A program made the position numbers and the translations under genes. This document shows positions 35,264 through 45,890 of a stretch of 64,000 nucleotides of DNA, piece after piece. Under the pieces are notes generated by a model. It was given only the letters and a program-made list of their open reading frames with translations, had not been told where the DNA came from and searched no databases. Each line of letters begins with the position of its first letter. The stretch's first letter is position 1. Origin of the DNA: Artocarpus heterophyllus (lineage: Eukaryota; Streptophyta; Magnoliopsida; Rosales; Moraceae); assembly GCA_025403435.1 (NCBI GenBank), contig CM046349.1:25977854-26041853 (forward strand), given 5' to 3'.

Positions 35264-35952
35264 ATATATTCCCCTTTGAGAATGCATTGTGTATATGATT
35301 AATAATAAAATATATGATCTCAAGGTAGTTTCTCTATGTTTTTCATGTTCCTTTTTTTCTTTTATTTGGTGTTAGGATTTTTTTTATTAAATTCTATTTC
35401 TTTATTGGAACTAATTAACAAAATTAATAATGTTTAAGTTTGTCATATTATAGAACTTGGATTTTTAACTAAACTCAATGTCGTGATAATTGTAGAATTT
35501 GATTTGAGATAAAATTAGAATTTCTATTGCTGGTTTATTTGGATGAAAAATAGAATTTTGGAATTAATGCAGTGCAAATTAAGGCTGAATTACTGACTCG
35601 AGTGGTTTACTAGAGTATCTGAGTAGATAAGGAGCGTCTTTGCATATCAGATTCGAGCGTGATCTTTTTATAGATTCATGAACTAATGGATATTGTTTTC
35701 TTGTAGTTTTAATTTTGAATGCAGAAAAACTAGAGTCTGTCAAGAAGATGCACAACATAGAGTCATATATCACCATGATTACAGAAGTTGACAGTAATAA
35801 TTTTGGATTGGATTTGAATTGAAGATTATTTTAAGCTAAACTTCGAATTTCTAAGATTGTTGAACTTTGGTAGAGTTTCAAAGTGTGATTGCACTAGTGA
35901 TAACCGTAATTCAAAATGTAGTAAATGCCCTTTTATTTTCGATAGTGTGAAT

Positions 35953-36375
35953 TGTAAAACATAAAACCAATTCAAGCATGCTATAAACTGTATGCATATC
36001 AAGAATTGAAACCGAAAACGGAAGCGTGAAAAACATATTTACCTCCTGCCATTGCTGTCCAAAACGATGTGCTGTGACTGCCTGCACTTGGGATGCTTCC
36101 AAGTTCTCACAAAAACTCAATTGATGGTGTAAGATTCTTAATGGAATTTTCGGAACTTGGGGACCCAATTTTGTTTCACAAAAACTGTACGTGAAATTTT
36201 TTTTCTGGATTTCTCTCTTCTACACTCATTTCCTCCCATCAAGGAAATAAATAGCACCCAAGAAAAATCAGTTACCAAGGAGTGTTAATGGGCATAAATA
36301 TGAGCCAATAATTGCAACAAAATAAATTGGTTTCAATTCCTTATTGAAACCGTTAAAAAATTTGCAATGGTTACA
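35953..36375 (-). repeat. 3' LTR of the minus-strand copia element
   Basis: This is the left copy on the plus strand, TGTAAAACATAAAACC to CAATGGTTACA. It is almost the same as 42183-42610, with scattered single changes and a length difference in an A-run near 42427. Confidence 0.95.
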
Positions 36376-36386
36376 TTCTCCCACTT
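36376..36386 (-). other. Polypurine tract
   Basis: The minus strand reads AAGTGGGAGAA immediately before the 3' LTR start. This is the usual copia polypurine tract that primes second-strand synthesis. Confidence 0.9.
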
Positions 36387-36681
36387 GGTCTCCATATTTA
36401 TCTTTATATTCATTAAACCCAAACTTTCAGGAAACAAATACATGAATCATGGCGATAATTTCTCTAAATTGTGAGTATTATATTCCATGTATTACAATGT
36501 ATTATTTCTCAGACTTTGTTCCTTATATGGTAACTTAACTTTATGAATAAACCCAATGTTTATTCTTGGTCCTACTATATGTGAATTTTCTCCAATAACT
36601 TAATGCGCAAAACAAATATGAGAAAACATCACAACTGAATAAGAGTTTCATTAAAACTGTAAATTGTATGTACAAACAAAT

Positions 36682-38794
36682 TTACATTATGGAACCAAGT
36701 CCCATCTGTACAACATGATCCTTAAATGACTTCGGTGGCATTCCTTTTGTCAGAGGATCTGCGATCATCAATTCAATGCTTATATGCTCAATGACCACTT
36801 TATTTTCCTTAATGCGTTCCCTTATGGCTAAGTACTTAATGTCGATATGTTTACTTCGACTGCCACTCTTATTATTCTTTAGCCATAAAGACAGTAGCTG
36901 AATTGTCACAATATATCCTTAATGGCCTAGACACAGAATCTACAATTCTAAGGCCTGACATGAAACTCTTCAACCATACACCATGCGAAGTAGCCTCAAA
37001 ACAAGAAACGAACTCTGCCTCCATCGTGGAAGTAGCAACCAACGTTTGCTTTCCACTCCTCCAAGATACAGCTCCTCCGGCTAGCATGAAAATATAACCT
37101 GAAGTTGATTTTCTCGAATCAACACAGCCAGCAAAGTCTGAATCGGAGTAACCAATCACCTCTAGAATGTCAGTTCGTCTATACATAAGCATGTAATCCT
37201 TTGTACCTTGAAGGTACCTCATCACCTTCTTTGCAGCCCTCCAGTGGTCAATGCCTGGGTTACTCTGATATCTTCCCAACATTCCCACAGCAAATGCAAT
37301 GTCAGGTCTTGTGCAGACCTGAGCATACATAAGGCTTTCGACAGCTAAAGCATAAGGAATGTTACTCATTTGAACTTTCTCGAAATCATTCTTTGGACAT
37401 TGGTTCAAACTGAACTTATCACCCTTCACAATGGGTGCTACACTTGGTGAACAATCTTTCATCCGAAATCTGTCTAAGACTTTATTGATATAGGTTTCCT
37501 GAGATAGTCCCAAAATACATCGAGATCTATCCCTATGGATCTTTATGCCAATGACATAAGATGCCTCACCCATATCCTTCATATCAAAGTTCTTAGAAAG
37601 GAATTGTTTCACCTCATATAGAAACCCCTTATCATTGGTTGCAAGAAGGATATCATCCACATACAAAACAAGGAAACAAATCTTGCTCCCACTAACCTTC
37701 TGGTATATACATTGATCCATGATGTTCTCTTCAAAACCAAATGAAGTGATGACATCGTGGAATTTCAAATACCATTGACGGGAAGCCTGTTTCAAACCAT
37801 ATATGGATTTCTTGAGTTTGCACACCAATTGCTCACCATCACTAGAGGAGAATCCTTCAGGTTGTTTCATATAAACCTCTTCCTCTAGATCACCATTGAG
37901 GAATGCCGTTTTCACATCCATCTGATGTAACTCAAAATCAAAATGAGCTACTAATGCCATGATCACACGAAGGGAGTCCTTTTTAGATACAGGAGAAAAA
38001 GTCTCAGTGTAATCTATACCTTCCTTTTGAGTGAATCCTTTAGCAACGAGTCTTGCCTTATGTCTCTCAATGTTGCCTAATGAGTCTTTCTTTGTCTTGA
38101 AGACCCATTTGCATCCAATGGCTTTTACACCATCAGGTAACTTGACAAGATCCCAGACTCCATTAGATGACATAGAGTTCATCTCATCTTTCATGGCATC
38201 ATACCATAAGTTAGATTCCTTACAACTCATGGCTTGTGAAAACATTTCTGGATCATTTTCGGCTCCAATGTTGTAGTCAGACTCTTGTAGATACACAATA
38301 TAGTCACTAGGAATGGCTGATCGCCTTACTCTAGTAGATCTCCTTAATGCTGATTCAACATTCTCTTGAGAAGCATGTTGATCAACTGGCTGTTCAACAG
38401 GTTCTTGCATCTGTTGTTCAGCTGGATCTACTACTTCTTGATCAGCAATCTGTGGAACTTGAATGATTGGCTGTTGTTTAACACGCGTTTGAACTGTAGG
38501 CGTGTCGCGTATAACAATCACTCTATCATATGAAGTGGAAGCTTGAGCATCTGTATGATCTTTCTCTAGAACGGTGTTCCAGGATTGATCGCTCCCACTG
38601 ATCAAGTCATTCTCATGAAACTTCGCATTCATTGATTCCACAAACCTAGTGGTATGTGATGGACAATAAAATCTATATCCCTTAGACCGTTCAACATAAC
38701 CAACAAAATACCCACTTATGGTCCTTGGGTCTAGCTTCTTTTCTTGTGGATTATAGACTCTCACTTCAGACGGGCATCCCCAAATGAGTATATG
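36682..38794 (-). pseudogene. pol: RT and RNase H region of the copia polyprotein, frameshifted at the end
   Basis: The 630-codon frame ending at 36872 starts after an in-frame TGA (38795-38797). Its first part is the integrase C-terminal region (VYNPQEKKLDPRTISGYFVG). RT spans about residues 203-445: WVFKTKKDSLGN, ARLVAKGFTQ, QMDVKTAFLNGDLEEEVYM, SIYGLKQASRQW and an intact catalytic YVDD at residues 368-371. RNase H starts near residue 538 with YSDSDFAGC, then MEAEF and IYCDNSA, so the catalytic acidic residues are present. At about 36875 one extra base shifts the frame. The last 40 or so residues (KHIDIKYLAIRERI, ADPLTKGM) continue in the overlapping frame that stops at 36682. Apart from this shift and the stop upstream, the region looks functional. 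Confidence 0.93.
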
Positions 38795-39340
38795 TCACAA
38801 ACTCGGTTTCCAACCTTTCCATAACTCGAATGGTGTCTTTGAGACAGCCTTAGTTGGAACTCGGTTTAATATATACACAGCCGTCTTGAGAGCTTCAGTC
38901 CACAAAGACCTAGGAAGCTTGGAGCTGCTAAGCATGCTCCACACCATATCCAACAATGTTCGGTTTCTTCTTTCTGCCACACCATTTTGATCTGGAGAAC
39001 CGGGCATAGTATATTGGGCAACTATCCCATGTTCTTGAAGAAACTTTGCAAATGGACCAGGCGCTTGTCCATCTTCGGTGTATCTACCATAGTATTCACC
39101 ACCTCTATCATATCTCACTATCTTTATTTGCTTACCACATTGTTTCTCTACTTCTGCCTTAAACACCTTAAAGGCATCTATGGCTTCATTTTTGTTATAA
39201 AGCAAGTAGAGATACATATATCGTGAGTAATCATCAATAAAAGTAATGAAATACTTTTGACCATACGCGTCTATGTCTGGACTACAAATATTTGTATGTA
39301 TGATCTCTAATATGTCTGAACTCCTCTTGGCACCTTTCTT
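38795..39340 (-). pseudogene. IN: Integrase core of the copia polyprotein, between two stop codons
   Basis: The region continues in the same frame as gag and RT, bounded by TAA (39341-39343) and TGA (38795-38797). It reads [31 protein letters not shown] and [18 protein letters not shown], carrying the three acidic catalytic residues (D, D, E), then [17 protein letters not shown] and [11 protein letters not shown]. Each bounding stop can be explained by one base change. The TGA falls where the family usually has an Arg or Lys codon before HI-IWGC. Confidence 0.9.
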
Positions 39341-40768
39341 TTACATATTGGTCTGCTTTCCCTTTATACAGTCCACACAAGTGTCAAAGTCAGTAAAATC
39401 TAGAGTACTAAGTACCCCATCATTCACTAGTCTCTTTATTCTCTCAATAGAGATATGACATAATCTACGATGCCACAACATAGAGGAATCTTCATTCATA
39501 ACACATCTCTTAATGCCAGCATTGTCTTGAACATGCATAGAAGTATAAGAAGTTTTATCTTGTAAATTAATTTTGAAAAGACCATTTGACAATATACCAT
39601 TTCTAATAAGTTCAGATCTATAAAACAAACTAAATATAGTGTCTGAAAAATTAAAGGAAAATTCCAATGGTACAAGCCTTGAAACTGAAATTAAATTCCA
39701 TAAAAAACTAAGAATATAAAATGTCTTTTCTAATTTTAAAATAAAATCACTAGATAAAACTAAATTGCATGTTCCAACAGCCTCTACATATGAGCGCATC
39801 TTGTTGCCTATATAGATGCACTGCTCACTTCCCACTGGCTTCCTTAGGCCTTGCAATCCCTGCAAGGAATTAGTGACATGGATTGAAGAACCAGAATCAA
39901 TCCACCATGTGTTATGTTCAACGTCAACCATATTAGATTCATAACAAACAAGTGAGAATTGAGTACCTTTTTTGTCAAGCCAACTCTGATATTTAGGACA
40001 ATCCTTCTTTATGTGCCCCTTCTTTTTACAAAAGAAGCACCTGGATTCCTTCTTGATATCAGCTTGAGTAGGCAGTTTGCCTTTTCCCTTATTCTTGGCT
40101 TGGCCCTTGTTCTTCCTTTGAGTTGCCAGATGCACACTCTCTCCCGCTTCCATAGCAAGCCTTCCTTCTTCCTGGACACACATGGTCATCAATTCATTGA
40201 TGGACCAATTATCCTTATGTGTGTTGTAGGATATCTTGAAAGGTCTATATTGATGTGGGAGAGTGTTGAGGATGTAGTGCACAAGGAAGGTTTCAGACAT
40301 CTCAACCTTAAGTGTCTTCAGCTGAGCCGCTATATCCCTCATTTGCATGATATGCTCACGCACACCATGAATTCCAGTAAGCTTCATGGATGAAAATTTC
40401 ATTATCAGAGTGCTAGCCAAGGCTTTGTCTGATGTAGCAAACTGCTCATCAATTGCCTTCATCAGAGATTGCACTTTGTCATATTGCTCTAATGAACCAC
40501 GTATGCCAGCCGAGATTTTCGTCTTTATGAACATTACGCAGAGGCGATTAGATCGCTCCCACTTTTCATAACAGTCCACGTCATTTGGCTGGCTGGTCTC
40601 CGTAATAGCAGGTGGTTCATCCTTAAGGATAGCCAAGTCAATGTCCATGACACCCAAATGAAGAAGAATTCTCTCATTCCACACTTTATAGTTGTCTCCC
40701 TTAAGTTCGAGAATGTCACACTGGAAATCAGAGTAACTCACAGTTTGCATAGCTGCATAATAAAACAT
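39341..40768 (-). CDS. gag: Gag, protease and integrase N-terminal domain of the copia element
   Basis: This is an open frame of 475 codons. Residues about 10-200 form the copia Gag core (DILELKGDNYKVWNERIL, WERSNRLCVMFI, MQMRDIAAQLKTL, LNTLPHQYRPFKISY), which assembles the particle. A CCHC zinc knuckle, CFFCKKKGHIKKDC (residues 244-257), binds RNA. The protease active site WWIDSGSSIHVTN follows (about 288-300). The integrase zinc-binding start (LWHRRLCHISIERIKRLV ... CVDCIKGK) closes the frame just before the TAA. Two early Met codons are possible. The second, in MQTVSYSDF, fits the family start better than the first, six codons upstream. All motifs needed for gag and PR look intact. Confidence 0.92.
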   Translation of the reverse strand: MFYYAAMQTVSYSDFQCDILELKGDNYKVWNERILLHLGVMDIDLAILKDEPPAITETSQPNDVDCYEKWERSNRLCVMFIKTKISAGIRGSLEQYDKVQSLMKAIDEQFATSDKALASTLIMKFSSMKLTGIHGVREHIMQMRDIAAQLKTLKVEMSETFLVHYILNTLPHQYRPFKISYNTHKDNWSINELMTMCVQEEGRLAMEAGESVHLATQRKNKGQAKNKGKGKLPTQADIKKESRCFFCKKKGHIKKDCPKYQSWLDKKGTQFSLVCYESNMVDVEHNTWWIDSGSSIHVTNSLQGLQGLRKPVGSEQCIYIGNKMRSYVEAVGTCNLVLSSDFILKLEKTFYILSFLWNLISVSRLVPLEFSFNFSDTIFSLFYRSELIRNGILSNGLFKINLQDKTSYTSMHVQDNAGIKRCVMNEDSSMLWHRRLCHISIERIKRLVNDGVLSTLDFTDFDTCVDCIKGKQTNM

Positions 40769-41697
40769 ACATGCTTATGTTACTAAATTAAGGCTACAAT
40801 ACTTTATGACATGTTTACCAATGTAAATCATGCATTAAAATATGAATCAAATGACATAAAAATTGCCTGTGAGCTAAATTTTTAACTCAAACAGATTCAT
40901 ATATCCTTATGATGACGCTATTAAATTATATGCCCTTTTCTTAATTCCTGTGGGTAAATTAAGAAAGATAATTTGATACATCATCCTAACTAATCATATT
41001 AAATACAATAAAAATTCATGTGGGATAAAATTTATCATATTACATATGATTAATCACAATTTAATGTCTTTTTACCATATGTGATTTAAACATCTTTCAT
41101 AATTTTTTGCATAATTAAAGATGTTGTGGCTACTCTTTAATTATTCAAAAAATTAAATATATATATCACAAGACATTTATTCTTAAATTTTGCTCATAAA
41201 ATAAATTGTATTTACCTTAAGCAATAAATAAATATGAACAAAGAACCATAATTTATGTACTAATTTTCATTATGTATATATTAAAATTATACATTCAAAA
41301 ATATAATTTAGCACATTATTGCACAAAATTAAATGTACTAAATTATTTAACTTAATATTGCATGCATAATTTTAAATCATAAATTATACATAATGAACAC
41401 TATATGCACATAAATTTACAAAATTATATCCACACAATTACTGTATAATATTCATAACAAATACCAAAAATTATGAATATTCAAAATTATGAATTTTTCA
41501 TAAATTATTCCATAATATGAAAAATTCCATAAATATATTAAAATTGTGGATATATTATGAAAATTTCATAAAAATTATAAAAACTGAAAATTTTAAGAAA
41601 TTTTCCCCAAAAATATCACTTTATAAAATCTGGAAAAAATCAAAAATTTTTTTTTTTAATTTTCTGCATATTTAAAAAATGGCTTCGTTTGGAGAGT

Positions 41698-41717
41698 CCC
41701 CCCCCCCCCCCCCCCCC
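41698..41717. repeat. C20 homopolymer
   Basis: This is a run of 20 C on the plus strand (G20 in the element's sense strand), immediately beside the first palindromic box. A G-run of this length could fold into or take part in quadruplex structures. Slippage errors in the sequence itself are possible. Confidence 0.9.
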
Positions 41718-41722
41718 GGCGT

Positions 41723-41892
41723 AAACGACACGTCGTTTACAGAGAGGGCAGCCTGTCAACATACTAAACGACATGTCGTTTTGGTCATAAATGTCCAAAA
41801 CGACTTGTCGTTTTTTATCGTTGAAACGAGCCCCTCAACACCTGAAACGACATGTCATTTTTGGCTGACCCAAGCCAAACGACATGTCTTTT
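41723..41892 (-). repeat. Five palindromic AAACGACATGTCGTTT-like boxes
   Basis: Sixteen-base boxes begin at 41723 (AAACGACACGTCGTTT), 41766 (AAACGACATGTCGTTT, a perfect palindrome), 41798 (AAACGACTTGTCGTTT), 41845 (AAACGACATGTCATTT) and 41877 (AAACGACATGTCTTTT). Starts are 43, 32, 47 and 32 bases apart. The centre resembles an ACGT/CATG core recognised by plant dimeric factors. The array lies in the leader, about 290-460 bases downstream of the 5' LTR in the element's direction. Confidence 0.85.
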
Positions 41893-42168
41893 TCATCATC
41901 TTCAACCTTGAATCCGGGTCTTCTTCACCCGAACGACCCGGTTTTGACCCGTTTCAGACCCGGTTGTAATTCTACCATCCGGACACCAATTTTGACGTTT
42001 CAAATTGCAGAAAACATAGAAATCTAATGTTTAAATGATTTCTAATCTTAGTTTCAAGTAAGAAATGTTAAAAATCAAAACCCAAAAATCAAAAAATTTT
42101 AACCCGTGTGTAACATTACACAGTGCATATTTTCTAGTTTTTCATGCAAGGCAGAGGTCAAATTTACG

Positions 42169-42180
42169 ACTCTGATGCCA
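42169..42180 (-). other. Primer-binding site of the minus-strand copia element
   Basis: The plus strand reads ACTCTGATGCCA, the reverse complement of TGGCATCAGAGT. This is close to the initiator-Met-tRNA site TGGTATCAGAGC. It lies two bases from the right LTR. Confidence 0.85.
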
Positions 42181-42182
42181 AA

Positions 42183-42610
42183 TGTAAAACATAAAACCAA
42201 TTCAAGCATGCTATAAACTGTATGCATATCAAGAATTGAAACCGAAAACGAAAGCGTGAAAAACATATTTACCTCTGGCCATTGCTGTCCAAAACGATGT
42301 GTTGTGACTGTCTGCACTTGGGATGCTTCCCAGTTCTCACAAAAACTCAATTGATGGTGTAAGATTCTTAATGGAATTTTCGAAACTTGGGGACCCAATT
42401 TTGTTTCACAAAAAACTGTACGTGAAAAAAAAAAAATTTCTGGATTTCTCTCTACAACACTCATTTCCTCCCATCAAGGAAATAAATAGCACCCAAGAAA
42501 AATCGGTTACCAAGGAGTGTTAATGGGCATAAATATGAGCCAATAATTGCAACAAAATAAATTGGTTTCAATTCCTTATTGAAACCGTTAAAAAATTTGC
42601 AACGGTTACA
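42183..42610 (-). repeat. 5' LTR of the minus-strand copia element
   Basis: This is the right copy on the plus strand, TGTAAAACATAAAACC to CAACGGTTACA. It is paired with 35953-36375 and next to the primer-binding site. Confidence 0.95.
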
Positions 42611-42615
42611 TGAAC

Positions 42616-43048
42616 AACACCTATCGTTTTTTTCTCATTTTTCGACCATATTTAATAATAATAGTACTGTGTTCTTATTTTATTTATTTATTTATTTTTA
42701 TGGTTACCTATCGTGGTTTGTGGTAACATGGTAGTGTTTTATTTACTAATGTGTTTGTCACAACAGTTCCATATTTAATAGTTTGTCTGGTCTAACACTT
42801 TGCAATTTATCTTTTGTGTGATTTTTAGTTATTTTAGAACATTATCTCAATATCACATGACCCTTAAAAAAATGTATAACTAGTGCGCTACTTTCATTTT
42901 GACTCAATAATATTAGTGTGTTAGTATTGCATGCGTACATTATAAAGTCTCAAGCTTATTTTATATGACACAGTATGATCGGGCTTGTAAAGGCCATAAA
43001 TATTTGTGCTTAAACATGAGTCATTCATTGATAGAAATAAATATCAAT
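42616..43048. other. Short intergenic spacer
   Basis: This is 0.43 kb of AT-rich DNA with a small (TTTA)n run near 42680. Nothing else is recognisable. It separates the copia element from the second nest. Confidence 0.6.
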
Positions 43049-43124
43049 AAATATGTGACGCCCTGGGGAGGGTCAGTAAGTTTTGGGTAAAAAGATGAAA
43101 ATAAGGTAAATTTAAAGAAGTAAA

Positions 43125-45154
43125 TGTTAGACATGTATGTCCTAAGGAGTAAAAATGTAATAAGTTTTTGGAGACTTTTTTATCAATAAAGAATTTATTC
43201 ATTATTTATATACCAAATCTTGTCCTCTTTACGTTCATATTTGTTGAATGTATGTTAAGCAAACAATAGTCTGAGACTGTCAGTTTAAACCTTAAGAATT
43301 TGGCATATGATGGACGGATTATGCGAAAGACACGATTCTTAAGGTGATAGTCTAAATCGTACGATCTACAATCGAGGGAATAAAGTTGGGCGCTTTATTC
43401 ATGCAAAGATTGTTATGTTGTCTATATCCCTTTTGAAAGATGGTTGTCTTGACCATCGGAGGTGGACTTCGTGAATAGAAACATTGGCACGCTGTCATAA
43501 GTGACGATGTGTTGGATCGAGACATAAAGTGAATTGATTTGGATTAATAATTCTGTCTCGACAAATCGATTCACTTTAGATAATCAGTTGTGTTGTATCT
43601 TAATCCTAAGTGAATAGTGGGCCCGTTGTCTTGGCTTGTGTCTTTTGATGTACCAAAGGGTGACATCCACATCTTAATAGTGGTATGCATGCCAGTACGT
43701 TGGAGGCATGACTCTTGATAGCGTAGACTTGTTAGTCATAGATATGGAATCCATAGCTCCTCTTTAGGAGTAATGATATCCTCTTATATGTGTTATCTTG
43801 TAATTAGAAAACTAGAGCGCTCAACCATTTGGATACATAAGTGTAACCAAATGGTATACTGTCGTTGGATAGTAAGTTTTCTGATGGTGAGATAATGGAA
43901 CATAAGATAAAAATAATTAGGAAGGTAAGACAGAACTTGTCCTTAAGCCGATTATGGATTATCATATAGGGATTCAACACACTATGATATGTCATGGAGA
44001 CTTAGCTATACGAGCTTCGAAATTCTATGTAGCTCGAGAGTGCAGCTCCAAGCTTTTAGTGGAGTAGCATTAGAGTTGATAATTATGAAATGTATATATG
44101 GGATATTGGGTTTCATAATTATTTGGAGCTTGAACTATATAGGTCCATTTGGTCCCCTTTGCTAGCTCACAATATCCTATAATGAAACGACGTGCTTTTC
44201 CAATAATTGATTACTCATGTCGGATTTTTTAGATTGATTGAAATTTGGAAGAATCAAATAATTCATGTCTGTTTATCGGTTGAATTAATTTTGTGATAAA
44301 ATTGATTCAAGATAAACTTGTTGAATTATTGGGATCAGATAATTCTTGTATGTTTATCGGTTGATTTAATTTTAGATAACTTAGATCAAGATAAACTTGT
44401 AGAATTATTGAGAATTGATTTATTTTCTTAGAGATTATCTAGATAAAGTTGTTTTGATTAGATAACTTCTCTATTGGGTTATTTGAATTAAAACTAAGAC
44501 TTTATCCTATAGAATCTCAGGTGGAAAATAAAAGATTTGCGAGATTTTTTATTCGGTAGTTTAGCCTATTGATGGACATGTTCGGACTGCCGATGGGGTC
44601 TGTTCGGCCTGCCGATCAAGTGGTTTGGCTTGCTGATCAACGAAGGATAAGATCACGTGTTTCCACGCAGATCTTATCAGATATTGATCCGAATTTGATT
44701 CTAATCCAAATTTTGAGACCTAATCTGATGAGGACTGACCCTAGGACCAACCTCTATAAATAGGGAGTGATTCTCACAAGTTACTTAGATCAATTTAGAG
44801 ATTAAGAAAGATACTCTGCTAGTGAGAATCTAAAAACTCCCTGAGAGCTTTTGTTTACAAATCACGAACACTTGCTTTAGGTTCTCTCGTTTGGTTGGAA
44901 GGAGAGTCATCTAGTGGAAGAGCTATACGTGTGAGCCCACACTCACTCCGGTCGTGGATAGAGAATAGCAAAGAAGACCAGTTGGTTGAGGCTCTTCTAG
45001 AACGTTACTTCTCTTCACGTTTTGCGAGAGTTCTTTGGCACACAAAGGTTAGTAAGATCTGGTTAATTTATGCATATAGCATGTCAAACTTGTGTTTTGA
45101 AATTTATTCTAATGTAAAATTTTAAAAATTCCGCTACTCACTATATTTTCAACA
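43125..45154 (+). repeat. 5' LTR of the large copia element
   Basis: The LTR is 2,030 bp, TGTTAGACATG to ATTTTCAACA. Near 44560-44640, about 120-190 bp before its TATA box, it carries repeated GTTCGG-CTGCCGAT units. The same layout is found in the other two copies of this LTR. Confidence 0.94.
44755..44762 (+). promoter_or_regulatory. TATA box of the copia 5' LTR
   Basis: TATAAATAGGGAGTGA lies about 390 bp before the end of the LTR. The same box is at 54474-54481 in the 3' LTR, and a TATAAAAA variant is at 52259-52266 in the nested solo LTR. Confidence 0.75.
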
Positions 45155-45156
45155 AT

Positions 45157-45168
45157 TGGTATCAGAGA
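45157..45168 (+). other. Primer-binding site of the large copia element
   Basis: TGGTATCAGAGA lies two bases after the 5' LTR and matches the initiator-Met-tRNA complement at 11 of 12 positions. Confidence 0.9.
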
Positions 45169-45649
45169 CATGGTTTTTACATAAATTTACAAGTTTCTGA
45201 TCATGTTATATGCATAAATTTTGTGATCTTAATCTCTCATATGCTTGAATTTAATTTTATAGAGAGTTGGCACTCTAGGTTTCTATATAATTATATGTTG
45301 TCATGAATTATATAGTGAATGTTTATTAATTAATTATGGTTGATTAAATTCTTATTTAATTATTAATTAATTAATTAATTTATACCGGTTATGGTTCCTT
45401 AGAGGTTAGAATGTGTATATAGGTTTTTCATGTAATTAGATGACGGACTATCATCTCCGTCTAGGAATTATTATTTATTTTAAATTTGTAAGAATTTTGT
45501 AATTAAATAATTATTCAGAGAAGACAGATCTAGAAGATTGATGATGATGCTCCCAGGTATTTCCTGAGTCTCTAATTTTATGTTTTGAATTGTTAAAAAT
45601 AAAATTGATAAATTGCTTTAAAAATTGTATTTTTTGGAATGGAGATTTC

Positions 45650-45890
45650 TGCTCTGTCAGCCTGCCAAACCTCACAGTTCGGCAGGCCGATGGTCGCAGA
45701 TCGACAGGTCAGACTTATGGTTCGGTAGGCCGTTAGTGGGGCAGAAATCAGGTGGCTCTGGCGACAGGCCGAACTTCCAGTTCGGCAAGCCAAACTTTCA
45801 TGAATCAGCAGGCCAATCTTCTTGATCGACAAGCTGATGGAGCATGACCGGAGGCCAATCACCCAGATCGGCCTGCCGATCGAGAGTTGA
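45650..45890 (+). repeat. Cluster of about nine TTCGGCAGGCCGAA-type units
   Basis: Units such as TTCGGCAGGCCGA, GATCGACAGGTCAGA, TTCGGTAGGCCGTT, GCGACAGGCCGAA, TTCGGCAAGCCAAA, TCAGCAGGCCAA and GATCGGCCTGCCGATC follow each other every 20-35 bases. Many are short inverted repeats (TCGGC..GCCGA), so each could form a small stem. The orientation alternates at the last unit. The cluster is much richer in GC than the surrounding leader. Confidence 0.8.

Larger units (their letters stand above)
30960..35947. other. Unassigned intergenic DNA with microsatellites and hairpins
   Basis: This 5-kb stretch has no recognisable coding domain. About 31250-32100 is purine-rich and AT-rich. There are several microsatellites, a strong inverted repeat at 32504-32560 and a perfect palindrome at 33354. 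The part at 33500-33950 resembles a plant promoter and 5' leader (CT/GA tracts and short upstream-type ORFs), but no following exon is visible. The 77-codon ORF at 34973-35206 comes from a small tandem duplication and is unlikely to be a gene. Confidence 0.5.
40769..42168 (-). other. Untranslated leader of the minus-strand copia element
   Basis: This is 1.4 kb between the primer-binding site and gag. It is very AT-rich from 40800 to 41650. Near its upstream end it carries a C20 run and a series of palindromic boxes, described separately. The 96-codon plus-strand ORF at 41679-41969 overlaps these repeats and is not considered a gene. Confidence 0.8.
35953..42610 (-). mobile_element. Ty1/copia retrotransposon, minus strand, relatively young
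   Basis: This 6,658-bp element has LTRs of 423 and 428 bp (35953-36375 and 42183-42610) that start TGTAAAAC and end GGTTACA and differ by only a few percent by eye. The flanks are TGAAT and TGAAC, a probable 5-bp TSD with one later change. A primer-binding site lies next to the right LTR and a polypurine tract (AAGTGGGAGAA) next to the left LTR, so it runs on the minus strand. The domain order gag-PR-IN-RT-RNase H is that of Ty1/copia. The coding region keeps one frame from gag to RT, with two stop codons and one frameshift. Confidence 0.95.

Noticed and set aside
39959..40393. 144-codon plus-strand ORF
   Set aside because: It is the antisense shadow of the copia gag, whose minus-strand frame has clear motifs.
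41679..41969. 96-codon plus-strand ORF with a proline run
   Set aside because: The proline run comes from the C20 homopolymer and the rest from palindromic boxes; it is on the wrong strand of a copia leader.
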